Shown piece by piece: positions 34,420 to 40,720 of a DNA stretch of 40,720 bases. The translations under genes were made by a program, and so were the position numbers. The notes below the pieces were generated by a model that was not told the DNA's origin, did no database searches, and saw only the letters and a list, made by a program, of their open reading frames with translations. Positions within the stretch are counted from its first letter, which is position 1, and each line of letters begins with the position of its first letter. Source of the DNA: Gluconobacter aidae (GTDB taxonomy: Bacteria; Pseudomonadota; Alphaproteobacteria; Acetobacterales; Acetobacteraceae); NCBI RefSeq assembly GCF_009547075.1, contig NZ_WIPH01000024.1, positions 1-40,720 on the forward strand. The letters are read 5' to 3'.

Positions 34420-35364
34420 ATGACGGCATTCGGACGGCTCTGGCGACGCGCTCCCCTCTGGCGCACGAGCGTGATCGTAACGGTAGGCGCGCTCGGCATG
34501 GCCGCTTTCTATCCCACCCCGGCGCTCAAGAAGGCCATGCCGTGGCTTCCGGGGCACCCGCCCGGGGCGACACCGTATAATGCCGGGGCCGGAACATCAC
34601 AGCCGGATGGACAGCAGAGCACCCAGCCCGGCGGCGCTCCGGGTCTTGGAGACCAGATCGGCGTGCCCGATCCCGGCATTGCCCAGCATGGCAGCATCAC
34701 CATCGCCGGACGCACGCTCCCGCTTCCGGCCGGTGACTGGCATCCGATCCTGACGGCCCGGAGTGGCGCGCATGGCGAACTCTCCCAGCAGGTTCTGGCC
34801 CGGACCGATCGCGGTGTCGTCTCGGGCGTCATCGTCGTACGCGCCACGCAGCAGCCTGTCCCGGCCGATCTGGCGGAGCAGCTCGAAACGCCATGTCATG
34901 ACGACCGCGATTACGCCGCGCATATTTCAGACAGGCCCGGCATCTCGCAGGAATGCAGCTATACCAGCAATGCCGTGCTTGAGAACCAGAGCGTCAGCAC
35001 GGACCCGTTCATCACGGCAGCTTTTTCACGGATGCGCACACTGGGCTTTCCAATCCCGAGCCTGATGATCAATGTCGGCTGGTATTATGCAGCAGCAGCA
35101 GGTAAGGGCACCGCTCATATCGAAACGGTCGAGACGCTCGTCGCCCCGATCGAACATGGATCGCGCCAGTTGCTCGCTCCGCCGCAATACTGGAACAAGG
35201 CCTCGGTTCACAAGAACCCCGACGCCGCCCAGTTCATTGATGCACTGGACCGATGGATGATCGGCTGGTCACGGGTTCTGCGTCAGGGATTTGATGGAAC
35301 GCTGAATACGGCGGCGCTCGTGCCGCCGCTCATCAACGATCCGTCCGCGCCTCAGCCGTCCTGA
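34420..35364 (+). CDS. Single-pass protein with large predicted periplasmic part (gene 3)
   Basis: I do not recognise this 314-residue protein. It begins with a basic segment and one hydrophobic span (about 14-33, TSVIVTVGALGMAAFYP), then a Pro/Gly/Gln-rich linker (about 45-85). The folded part (about 92-300) includes SITIAGRTLPLPAGDWHPIL, SQQVLARTDRGVVSGVIVVRA, and two cysteines (TPCHDD and QECSYTS) that could form a disulfide in the periplasm. The C-terminal half is helical and aromatic (INVGWYYAAAAGKG, FIDALDRWMIGWSRVL). The start is four bases after the AAA+ stop, so the three genes are almost surely one transcript. The span is probably an uncleaved anchor. The function can only be guessed: a sensor, substrate or adaptor of the membrane ATPase. 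Confidence 0.75.
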   Translation: MTAFGRLWRRAPLWRTSVIVTVGALGMAAFYPTPALKKAMPWLPGHPPGATPYNAGAGTSQPDGQQSTQPGGAPGLGDQIGVPDPGIAQHGSITIAGRTLPLPAGDWHPILTARSGAHGELSQQVLARTDRGVVSGVIVVRATQQPVPADLAEQLETPCHDDRDYAAHISDRPGISQECSYTSNAVLENQSVSTDPFITAAFSRMRTLGFPIPSLMINVGWYYAAAAGKGTAHIETVETLVAPIEHGSRQLLAPPQYWNKASVHKNPDAAQFIDALDRWMIGWSRVLRQGFDGTLNTAALVPPLINDPSAPQPS

Positions 35365-35394
35365 ACAGCTATGGCAACGAAGAGGTACAGTTCC

Positions 35395-35551
35395 CTTTAG
35401 CAGTCTGGACTTCCGCCACTTTGCAACGCTTTTCGGGTTGATCCCGAACTTCTCCTTGCCCAGCGCCACGAACGAAGCCTGCGATCGCTGTATTGCCTGC
35501 TGCCCGCGCGGCCTGCGTGGCCGTGACACCGCCATGAGATACCTGTCCCAT
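35395..35551 (-). pseudogene. Decayed IS481-type transposase N-terminus
   Basis: Two overlapping frames on the minus strand together recall the start of IS481-family transposases. MGQVSHGGVTATQAARA is read in one frame from 35551, then AIQRSQASFVALGKEKFGINPKSVAKWRK in the next frame to about 35410. The second piece is a recognisable helix-turn-helix with the GINPKSVAKW core. A frameshift separates them and the catalytic domain is missing after KGTVP. This is a remnant only. Confidence 0.65.
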
Positions 35552-35616
35552 AAGGCTTCTTTCCACTCAGTGGACAATATCACCGGTTTTTATGTTTCTG
35601 GGATTGAAGGAATGAC

Positions 35617-35745
35617 AAGGGCCTCGGATACAAAATCCAGGCTCCAGCGCTGTCCGGGTTCGTGAAGGATGGGCATGGGAGAGCGCGTTACCTGCGCCCT
35701 CTCGCGACCGCCCCGATGACAGACTTTCAGACAGATTTTCCCATC
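35617..35745 (-). pseudogene. Decayed IS3-type transposase (integrase core start)
   Basis: On the minus strand the frame reads CHRGGRERAQVTRSPMPILHEPGQRWSLDFVSEAL. This is the stretch leading into the DDE integrase core of IS3-family OrfB proteins, where QRWSLDFVSDAL carries the first catalytic aspartate. The frame stops soon after, at about 35590, and the rest of the core is missing. It differs from the neighbouring IS481-type piece, so at least two elements landed and decayed here. Confidence 0.65.
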
Positions 35746-35773
35746 TTCCAATGTGCCTCCAGAGTTGTGGCCG

Positions 35774-35796
35774 CCCCATAATTGCCCCCATAATTG
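35774..35796. repeat. Tandem 11-base repeat CCCCATAATTG
   Basis: CCCCATAATTG occurs at 35774-35784 and again at 35786-35796, one base apart, in the IS graveyard between the IS3-type remnant and the kinase gene. It could be a slipped duplication or a scar of transposition. No further copies were noticed nearby. Confidence 0.5.
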
Positions 35797-35975
35797 ACTG
35801 AGTTCCGTGGAAGTTATAGGCAAAATGCTGGCCAGAGACCGGATGATGGATGAGAGCCCCGGTGCTTTGCCGGACAGCTACTGTCCAAGCCAATTTCCAT
35901 GCAGTGTGAATCATAGCGTCTGTTCCGTATTGACTTCCCTGTCCGCTCCCGCCGCTCCAAACGAAACACCCCGAT

Positions 35976-36992
35976 ATGACAGCCACCCACACGATCATGC
36001 AATCCACCCCCCCGGTTTCGCAGTTATCCGCGTTCCCCCCTGCGTCCAGCATCGCGGCGATAGATGGCGGGGGGACCAAGACACTTCTGGTGGTGCTTGG
36101 CAGGGACGGAACACTGGGACCGGTGATGCGGGAAGCGGGTTCCAATCCTTTCGACCAAAGCGACTGGCAAACCGTTCTACAGTCCCTGATCGCACGGATC
36201 CCGGCCACAACGGAGGCCCTCTCGCTGGGGATTGCGGGATATGGTGAACCCCGCGTTCTGGGCCGCAAACAGGAGGAAGTCGTCAGGAACGCTTTTGCGC
36301 GACCTTTCAGTTTTACCGGTGATGTGGAAATGGCGTGTACAGGCGCTTTCGGTGGACGCGCAGGTGTTCTTCTCCTGTCCGGCACGGGCTCCGTTGCATG
36401 GGCGACAGATGGCAGAGGCAACCAGATCAGGGTCGGCGGCTGGGGCGGCCTGTTCGGTGACGAAGGAAGTGCTTTCTGGATCGGTCGTCAGGCGCTGTCT
36501 CTTCTGACCATGCTCCTGGACGGTCGCAATCAGGAGGATCAGGCCTTTCTCGAACCCTTTGCAGGCGCCATGGGGCTGCCAATCGAGAGAGAGGCCTGTG
36601 GGACGGCACTGCTGGCATGGTATGGAGCACTCGAACACCCACGGGCCTGTGTCGCGGCCCTTGCCCGGCATGTATCGGATCTGGCCGAGCAGGGACTTGA
36701 ACCGGCCAGACGGCTGATGCGTGACGCCGCGGATCATCTGGGTGCCCATATCGATGCCGCACAGCGCCAGTTTTCCGGGACTCCGCTCCCGTGGAGTTAT
36801 GCTGGCGGAACCTTCCAGAGCCAGTTCCTCCGCGACGTCATCACGGCCCGGCATGGCGCGCCCGTCGAGCCCCGTCTTCCTCCGGTCGGAGGGGGGCTGC
36901 TCAATGCCGCACGTCTGGCAGGCTGGGACCCGGATGACGACTGGATCGACCGGACCTCCCGGACACTCCATGTCGCAGGGCTGACATCGTGA
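35976..36992 (+). CDS. BadF/BadG-type sugar kinase, N-acetylglucosamine kinase-like
   Basis: This 338-residue kinase of the ASKHA fold probably phosphorylates N-acetylglucosamine or a related amino sugar. Visible parts: phosphate-1 loop AAIDGGGTKTLLVVLG (about 27-42), LSLGIAGYG, the phosphate-2/connect region VLLLSGTGSVAWATD, the substrate block GGWGGLFGDEGSAFWIGRQAL and the adenosine loop PWSYAGGTFQS with PPVGGGLLNAA near the end. The first 22 residues are poorly conserved in look, so ATG 35976 or an internal ATG (35997) could be right. The stop overlaps the transporter start as GTGA. The following transporter and the nagA/nagB relic support an amino-sugar substrate. Confidence 0.83.
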   Translation: MTATHTIMQSTPPVSQLSAFPPASSIAAIDGGGTKTLLVVLGRDGTLGPVMREAGSNPFDQSDWQTVLQSLIARIPATTEALSLGIAGYGEPRVLGRKQEEVVRNAFARPFSFTGDVEMACTGAFGGRAGVLLLSGTGSVAWATDGRGNQIRVGGWGGLFGDEGSAFWIGRQALSLLTMLLDGRNQEDQAFLEPFAGAMGLPIEREACGTALLAWYGALEHPRACVAALARHVSDLAEQGLEPARRLMRDAADHLGAHIDAAQRQFSGTPLPWSYAGGTFQSQFLRDVITARHGAPVEPRLPPVGGGLLNAARLAGWDPDDDWIDRTSRTLHVAGLTS

Positions 36993-38278
36993 TCGGGAGC
37001 ACACCAACTGACAGGGGCCTTACCGGCCGTTACGGACTGGTGCCTCTGGCTGTTGCTGCGGCAATCTTCTTCATCATGGGTTTCGTGACCTGGATGAACG
37101 GGCCACTGATTTCGTTTGTGCGTGTGGTGTTCGATCTCAGTGATACAACCGCCTTTCTTGTCCCGATGGTGTTCTATTTCTCATATTTCCTGTTTTCCCT
37201 GCCTGCGTCTTTTCTGGCCCGGAAACTGGGTTTGCGCGGAGGGCTTTCGACATCACTTCTGCTCTGTGCCGCTGGCGTGGCGCTGTTTGGACAGTTCATT
37301 GCGATACGCCTTTATGGAGGAGCACTGAGCGGCCTTCTGGTCATGGGGGCCGGCCTCTCGCTGATGCAGGTGGTCATCAATCCTCTCGTCAGCCTGCTCG
37401 GGCCGCCGGAGCGGGCCGCACAGCGCATCGCCATCATGGGCGTATGCAACAAATGCGCCGGAATCCTTGCGCCGATTGTTCTGGCGACGCTGGTTATGGG
37501 GGATATCGGCAGCATTTCCCAACGTGTCCAGGACGCAACCGACCCCATGGCGCGCAACGCGATCCTTACAGGTTTTGTTCACGCCATTTATGGCCCTTAC
37601 ATGACGATGGCCGCCATTCTGCTTGTAACAGCAATCGGTGTGGCGATCTGTCCCCTGCCCGATCTTCAGGCGCCGGCCCTGCCAGGCCTGCGAGACAGTA
37701 CCGGACATATTTTCCGGCCCCATCTGGTCTTCGGAATTGCTGCCATGTTCCTCTATGTCGGCGTTGAAGTCATGGCAGGAGACGCCATCGGCACTTATGG
37801 GCAGGGCTTCGGTTTGCCGCTCAGCCAGACCCGCTTCTTCACCTCCCTGACCCTCACCGCAATGCTGGGGGGATACGTGGCCGGCTTTGTGATTGTTCCA
37901 CGCGTCCTGACACAGGAACGGCTCATGGAACTGGCCTGTATTCTGGGAGGGATGCTCACAGTCATAGCCTTCCTGACGCATGGCTATGTTTCCGTACTCT
38001 GCGTGGCCCTTCTCGGGGCTGCCAACGCCATGCTGATGCCCACAATCTTCCCGATTGCGATCCGTGGCGCAGGTTCATGGACGCCGCTGGCATCCGCACT
38101 GCTTGTCATGGCGTATAGCGGCGGAGCCGTCATTCCGCAGATTTATGTCGCGCTGAAACCCGTGATCGGGCTTCAGACGATGTTCGCACTGCTTGTTCTG
38201 CCATCCTATCTTGCCATTCTGATCTATGCACGACGTTATGGTCAGACCGGCCTCCTGCCGCTGGATCAGGAGCGATGA
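36989..38278 (+). CDS. MFS sugar transporter, FucP/NagP-like
   Basis: This 429-residue inner-membrane carrier of the major facilitator superfamily has about twelve spans. The start resembles the FucP/GluP/NagP group: PLAVAAAIFFIMGFVTWMNGPLISFVRVVFDLS, with the family's FF-x-GF-x-T core, and VVINPLVSLLGPPERAAQRIAIMGVCNKCAGILAP in the middle. It probably imports an amino sugar such as N-acetylglucosamine by proton symport. The start is GTG 36989, overlapping the kinase stop (GTGA). Its stop in turn overlaps the nagA-like ATG (ATGA). So kinase, transporter and the former nagA were one coupled unit. Substrate inferred from context. Confidence 0.85.
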   Translation: MIGSTPTDRGLTGRYGLVPLAVAAAIFFIMGFVTWMNGPLISFVRVVFDLSDTTAFLVPMVFYFSYFLFSLPASFLARKLGLRGGLSTSLLLCAAGVALFGQFIAIRLYGGALSGLLVMGAGLSLMQVVINPLVSLLGPPERAAQRIAIMGVCNKCAGILAPIVLATLVMGDIGSISQRVQDATDPMARNAILTGFVHAIYGPYMTMAAILLVTAIGVAICPLPDLQAPALPGLRDSTGHIFRPHLVFGIAAMFLYVGVEVMAGDAIGTYGQGFGLPLSQTRFFTSLTLTAMLGGYVAGFVIVPRVLTQERLMELACILGGMLTVIAFLTHGYVSVLCVALLGAANAMLMPTIFPIAIRGAGSWTPLASALLVMAYSGGAVIPQIYVALKPVIGLQTMFALLVLPSYLAILIYARRYGQTGLLPLDQER

Positions 38279-38652
38279 GGATGCAGCTTGAAGGCAGGAT
38301 CGTACTGCGCGACCGTGTCGTTTCGGGACGGGTTCCATCACATGCCCTGACGATGGGTGTAGGCACCATTCTTGAAGAAAGACGCCTTCTTCTGGTGACG
38401 GCCGGAGCAGGCAATGCCGCCAGATCCCGGACGACGGATCAGCGCGGACATCCGATCCGTCCCGTGATGGCCGCGTGCCTTAAAGTGGTCCGGCCTTATT
38501 CCACCGCATTGCAGCGCCGGGTCGAGCCGGGGAAATCCGAACATTCACCTTTCACGGCATCCCAGCGGAAATCCATTTCCGGGCCTGCCATACCGTTGTT
38601 CTGGAACTCGGTCGTCACCGCGCTCACATTCGTCACATGGCCCTTGCTGTAG
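38275..38652 (+). pseudogene. nagA-nagB fusion relic
   Basis: The 125-codon frame starts by ATGA overlap with the transporter and begins MRMQLEGRIVLRDRVVSGR, like the first strand of N-acetylglucosamine-6-phosphate deacetylase (NagA). It then jumps directly to VPSHALTMGVGTILEERRLLLVTAGAGNAA and GHPIRPVMAACL, like the C-terminal part of glucosamine-6-phosphate deaminase (NagB; compare E. coli [20 protein letters not shown]). After about 38490 it has no resemblance and runs antisense into the next gene. It looks like the scar of a deletion that removed nearly all of nagA and the front of nagB. The NagB match is good, the NagA match short. An alternative is a small functional protein, which I think unlikely. 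Confidence 0.6.
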
Positions 38653-38963
38653 ATCAGGTCGACATACCCGTTGTGAAAGCCTGGAATCTTGCCCACGCCT
38701 TCGAAATAGGTCGGTTTTCCATCTTTTCCTGGAACGGCAAACAGTTTGCTCACCTGAGCCGGGGTCGCATGTTCCAGCTTGCGCAGGAATTCGGGGGACA
38801 GGCTCTGACAACTGATTTCAGGACGCGGGTCCTCGCCCACGTTTGAATCCCAGCATGCCTTCTGACCTGCAAATGGCGTGGCGGATGCGAACTGAGGCAC
38901 GACCAGCCCTGCCCCCACCACCGCCATCATCGTGAAACCCCTGAAATGCTTCAAACATACCAT
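38496..38963 (-). CDS. Small exported protein of unknown function
   Basis: I do not recognise this protein of 155 residues. It has a Sec signal peptide (MVCLKHFRGFTMMAVVGAG then LVVPQFASA, cut before TPFAGQKAC). The mature part has cysteines in QKACWDS, EISCQSLS, KGECSDF and STRRCNAVE that could pair into two disulfides, so it is most likely periplasmic. A conserved-looking core reads GKIPGFHNGYVDLIYSKGHVTNVSAVTTEFQNNGMAGPEMDFRWDAVKGEC. The frame is open 27 codons more, but ATG 38963 has GGAG ten bases upstream and gives the clean signal. Its 3' part is antisense to the nag relic. It lies downstream of the antiporter gene on the same strand, 100 bases away. Confidence 0.7.
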   Translation of the reverse strand: MVCLKHFRGFTMMAVVGAGLVVPQFASATPFAGQKACWDSNVGEDPRPEISCQSLSPEFLRKLEHATPAQVSKLFAVPGKDGKPTYFEGVGKIPGFHNGYVDLIYSKGHVTNVSAVTTEFQNNGMAGPEMDFRWDAVKGECSDFPGSTRRCNAVE

Positions 38964-39063
38964 CTGCAAAATACTCCAACAGAACCGTCTGTTTTCCGAA
39001 TCTATCACAGTCCGGCGACGGAACCCACAGAGGCAGCCGAACACCTTTTGCGGAAATGACCCT

Positions 39064-40323
39064 TCAGGACGGCGGAGACATCTCGGGATAAAGCCAGCGC
39101 ACCACCCGCTCCATCGTCAGACCCTGCACGATGATCGTGAACACCACGACCCCATAGCAGACCGGGAGCAGCGTATCGCGCAGATCCCCGGACGGAAGCC
39201 CCAGCGCCAGCGCGACGGAAATACCTCCCCTCAGCCCGCCCCAGGTCAGAACACCCAGAGCACGCCCCCGCTGTCCGGGTTGCAGATGAACAGGCATGGT
39301 GGAGAGGAAAACGCTCGCACCCCGCACCAGAACCGAAAGCGGGATGACCACCAGCATCGTCAGGAGCGGCGCCAGGTGAAGCCGGATTTCCAGAAGCTCG
39401 AACCCGATCAGCAGGAACAGCAGCGCGTTCAGGATCTCATCGATCAGGTTCCAGAACACCACCATGTCCTCGCGGGATTTCCGGGCAATGGCGCGATGAC
39501 CCGCCTTGCCCGCAAAACTCATGCCTGCCACCACGACCGCAATCGGCCCGGACATGTGCAGCCCGTTCGCGAGGCTATACGTCCCCGTCGCCAGCGCCAG
39601 GGAGCCCAGAAGATCGATCTGCGTGTCTTCCACTCCCCGCAGCAGCCGCAGGGTCAGCCAGCTCGCGAAGGCACCCAGCAGACCGCCGCCCACGGCCTCG
39701 ACCAGAAACCGCAACACGAAATCGCCGATCGAGACGGAACTCGTCTCTCCGGTCGCCAGCCCGATCATGATCCCGAAAATGACCACTCCCACGCCATCAT
39801 TGAACAGGCTTTCGCCCGCGAATATCGCCTGCAAAGCCGGTGGCAGCCCCAGCCTGCGCAACATGCCCACGACCGAAACCGGATCGGTCGGCGCAAGCAT
39901 CGCTCCCAGCAGCACGCACCAGCTGAAGGGAACCGCCAGCCCGAACACGGGAAAGATGAGCCATGCCGGAACCGCGAGCAGTCCTACCGCCAGTGACGTC
40001 CCCAGAATGGCCAGCGCCGCAACCGACTTCCCGCGCGACAGCAGCAGGCCCGGATCAACCTGCATCGCTCCAGCAAACAGCAGGAAAGACAAAGCCCCAT
40101 CAAGCAGCGTCCGGGGCAGATTGATCGTTCCCAGCAGGGACTGCGGGACCTGTTGCAGGTCATAGTCCGGAAACAGAGGATTCAGGATGATAACAATCAG
40201 GGAAATCAGCATCGAGATCAGCAGGACCCCGATGGTCAGCGGCAGTTTCAGGGTCCGGTAATTGATAATCCCGAGCAGGGTCGCCACAGCCAGCAGCAGA
40301 GCAAACAGCCCCAGAGAGTTCAT
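39064..40323 (-). CDS. Na+/H+ antiporter, CPA1 family
   Basis: This cation:proton antiporter of 419 residues has about twelve membrane spans. It has the CPA1 signatures LLDGALSFLLFAGAMQVD, LGAMLAPTDPVSVVGMLRRLGLP, and GESLFNDGVGVVIFG with the essential acidic residue of the ND motif. GLRGGISVALALGLP near the end is typical of this family. It should exchange Na+ or K+ for protons at the inner membrane, for pH and salt balance in an acid-producing organism. The frame is open 21 codons further upstream; ATG 40323 (MNSLGLFALLLA) starts the first span cleanly. It is divergent from the lipoprotein gene at the right edge; the 189-base gap holds no gene I can see. Confidence 0.88.
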   Translation of the reverse strand: MNSLGLFALLLAVATLLGIINYRTLKLPLTIGVLLISMLISLIVIILNPLFPDYDLQQVPQSLLGTINLPRTLLDGALSFLLFAGAMQVDPGLLLSRGKSVAALAILGTSLAVGLLAVPAWLIFPVFGLAVPFSWCVLLGAMLAPTDPVSVVGMLRRLGLPPALQAIFAGESLFNDGVGVVIFGIMIGLATGETSSVSIGDFVLRFLVEAVGGGLLGAFASWLTLRLLRGVEDTQIDLLGSLALATGTYSLANGLHMSGPIAVVVAGMSFAGKAGHRAIARKSREDMVVFWNLIDEILNALLFLLIGFELLEIRLHLAPLLTMLVVIPLSVLVRGASVFLSTMPVHLQPGQRGRALGVLTWGGLRGGISVALALGLPSGDLRDTLLPVCYGVVVFTIIVQGLTMERVVRWLYPEMSPPS

Positions 40324-40512
40324 GTCCACGCGCCTCCCCGATATCTGCTCCGGGAGCCCCTTACAGCACGGCACGGCGCACCGCAAGCGAACGGATCCGT
40401 CTTCATGCTATCCCGCAGGCGGCACGATTACGCTTCCTTACGGTTCCTGACATGACAGTCACGAGGACAGGACGCATTCTTTCCGGCAGGGAAACAGGAG
40501 GAACCGGTCCCC

Positions 40513-40720
40513 GTGAAAAAAACCTGCGCCGCGGCCGTTTTCGTTCTGCTTTCAGCCTGTGCCTCACATTCCTCGCCTGCCGACATGGCAGCCACCGCCA
40601 ACGACGATGATTCCGGTTACAATGTCCGGGGCCATCAGGGAGGTGGCATGGGAGGCAACGGTAATATCTGGGGCGAAGTCCTCAGAACCGCTCTCCAGAC
40701 CGGTATGGGCTTCGTCCATC
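40513..40720 (+). CDS. Lipoprotein, start of gene only (runs off the window)
   Basis: The first 69 codons of a lipoprotein gene are present. It begins with GTG 40513, preceded ten bases upstream by AGGAGGA (40496-40502), the best ribosome site in the window. The N-terminus KKTCAAAVFVLLSAC is a short lipoprotein signal with C16 as the lipidated cysteine. The mature part begins polar and acidic (ATANDDDSGYN), followed by a Gly-rich stretch (GGGMGGNGN) and the start of a helix (IWGEVLRTALQTGMGF). The frame has no stop up to the window end. I do not recognise the family from this part. Confidence 0.75.
   Translation, partial: MKKTCAAAVFVLLSACASHSSPADMAATANDDDSGYNVRGHQGGGMGGNGNIWGEVLRTALQTGMGFVH

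Larger units (their letters stand above)
35365..35975. other. Insertion-sequence graveyard between two operons
   Basis: This 611-base stretch has no intact gene. It holds two decayed transposase pieces, both on the minus strand and from different families (35395-35551 and 35617-35745), and a tandem 11-base repeat (35774-35796). No complete terminal inverted repeats or target duplication could be paired by eye. The region marks the junction between the AAA+ operon and the amino-sugar locus and lies about 2.7 kb left of another deletion scar (38275-38490). Confidence 0.65.

Noticed and set aside
40324-40512. Possible small gene or riboswitch between the antiporter and the edge lipoprotein
   Set aside because: I saw no frame with a ribosome site other than the lipoprotein itself and no known RNA motif.
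1-40720. CRISPR arrays, tRNA or rRNA genes, prophage or complete insertion sequences
   Set aside because: No regularly spaced repeats, no cloverleaf with conserved T-loop, and no intact transposase or integrase were found by reading both strands; a tRNAscan/ISfinder run would settle it.

Overview
The window looks like chromosome of an acetic acid bacterium (Alphaproteobacteria, Acetobacteraceae, Gluconobacter/Acetobacter-like). This rests on the high G+C, strongly biased codon use, the order rimP-nusA-ylxR/L7Ae-infB-rbfA-truB-rpsO-pnp, and the style of the envelope and redox genes. No comparison could be run, so the genus is an inference. Most of the window is ordinary housekeeping DNA on both strands. 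The less ordinary parts are 1-3166, 16021-19155 and 32507-38652.

Layout. 324-3166 (+): two tandem paralogous family-4-type glycosyltransferases behind a relatively A+T-rich 323-base leader. 3307-5386 (+): mtnA of methionine salvage and a DUF2272-type lipoprotein. 5362-6903: a minus-strand rhodanese gene divergent from a cysK-like cysteine synthase. 7003-9350 (+): an OmpR-type response regulator and its membrane histidine kinase, which has an odd Pro/Gly/His-rich periplasmic insert. 9439-10485 (+): a Tas-like aldo/keto reductase. 10536-11870 (-): rsmB. 11947-19155 (+): yggS, kup, hemW, an exported nucleoside hydrolase-like protein, a DUF1489 protein, an exported two-domain VOC protein, and a Gly/Tyr-rich lipoprotein whose frame is broken. 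19097-22510 (-): a FUSC-type transporter behind a nitronate-monooxygenase-like flavoprotein with an added cysteine cluster.

22575-32290 (-) is the transcription/translation operon, with rimP first and pnp last. An intrinsic terminator lies directly before rimP, another between rbfA and truB, and a strong one after pnp. These suggest attenuation at the head and an internal transcription break.

32507-35364 (+), divergent from that operon, is a tight three-gene unit that I cannot assign to a known system. It encodes a single-pass protein, a two-pass membrane-anchored ClpB-type AAA+ unfoldase with no protease domain, and a single-pass protein with a large predicted periplasmic part. It is the best candidate for an undescribed system. 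35365-35975 is an insertion-sequence graveyard with decayed pieces of two different transposases. 35976-38652 (+) is an amino-sugar locus: a BadF-type N-acetylglucosamine-like kinase, a FucP/NagP-like transporter, then a short frame that looks like the start of nagA fused to the end of nagB, a relic of a deletion. The window ends with a small exported protein (-), a CPA1 Na+/H+ antiporter (-), and the first 69 codons of a lipoprotein gene (+) that runs off the edge.

Several starts are non-ATG (TTG or GTG) and many gene pairs overlap by 4 bases, pointing to widespread translational coupling. No tRNA, rRNA, CRISPR array, origin or complete mobile element was seen.
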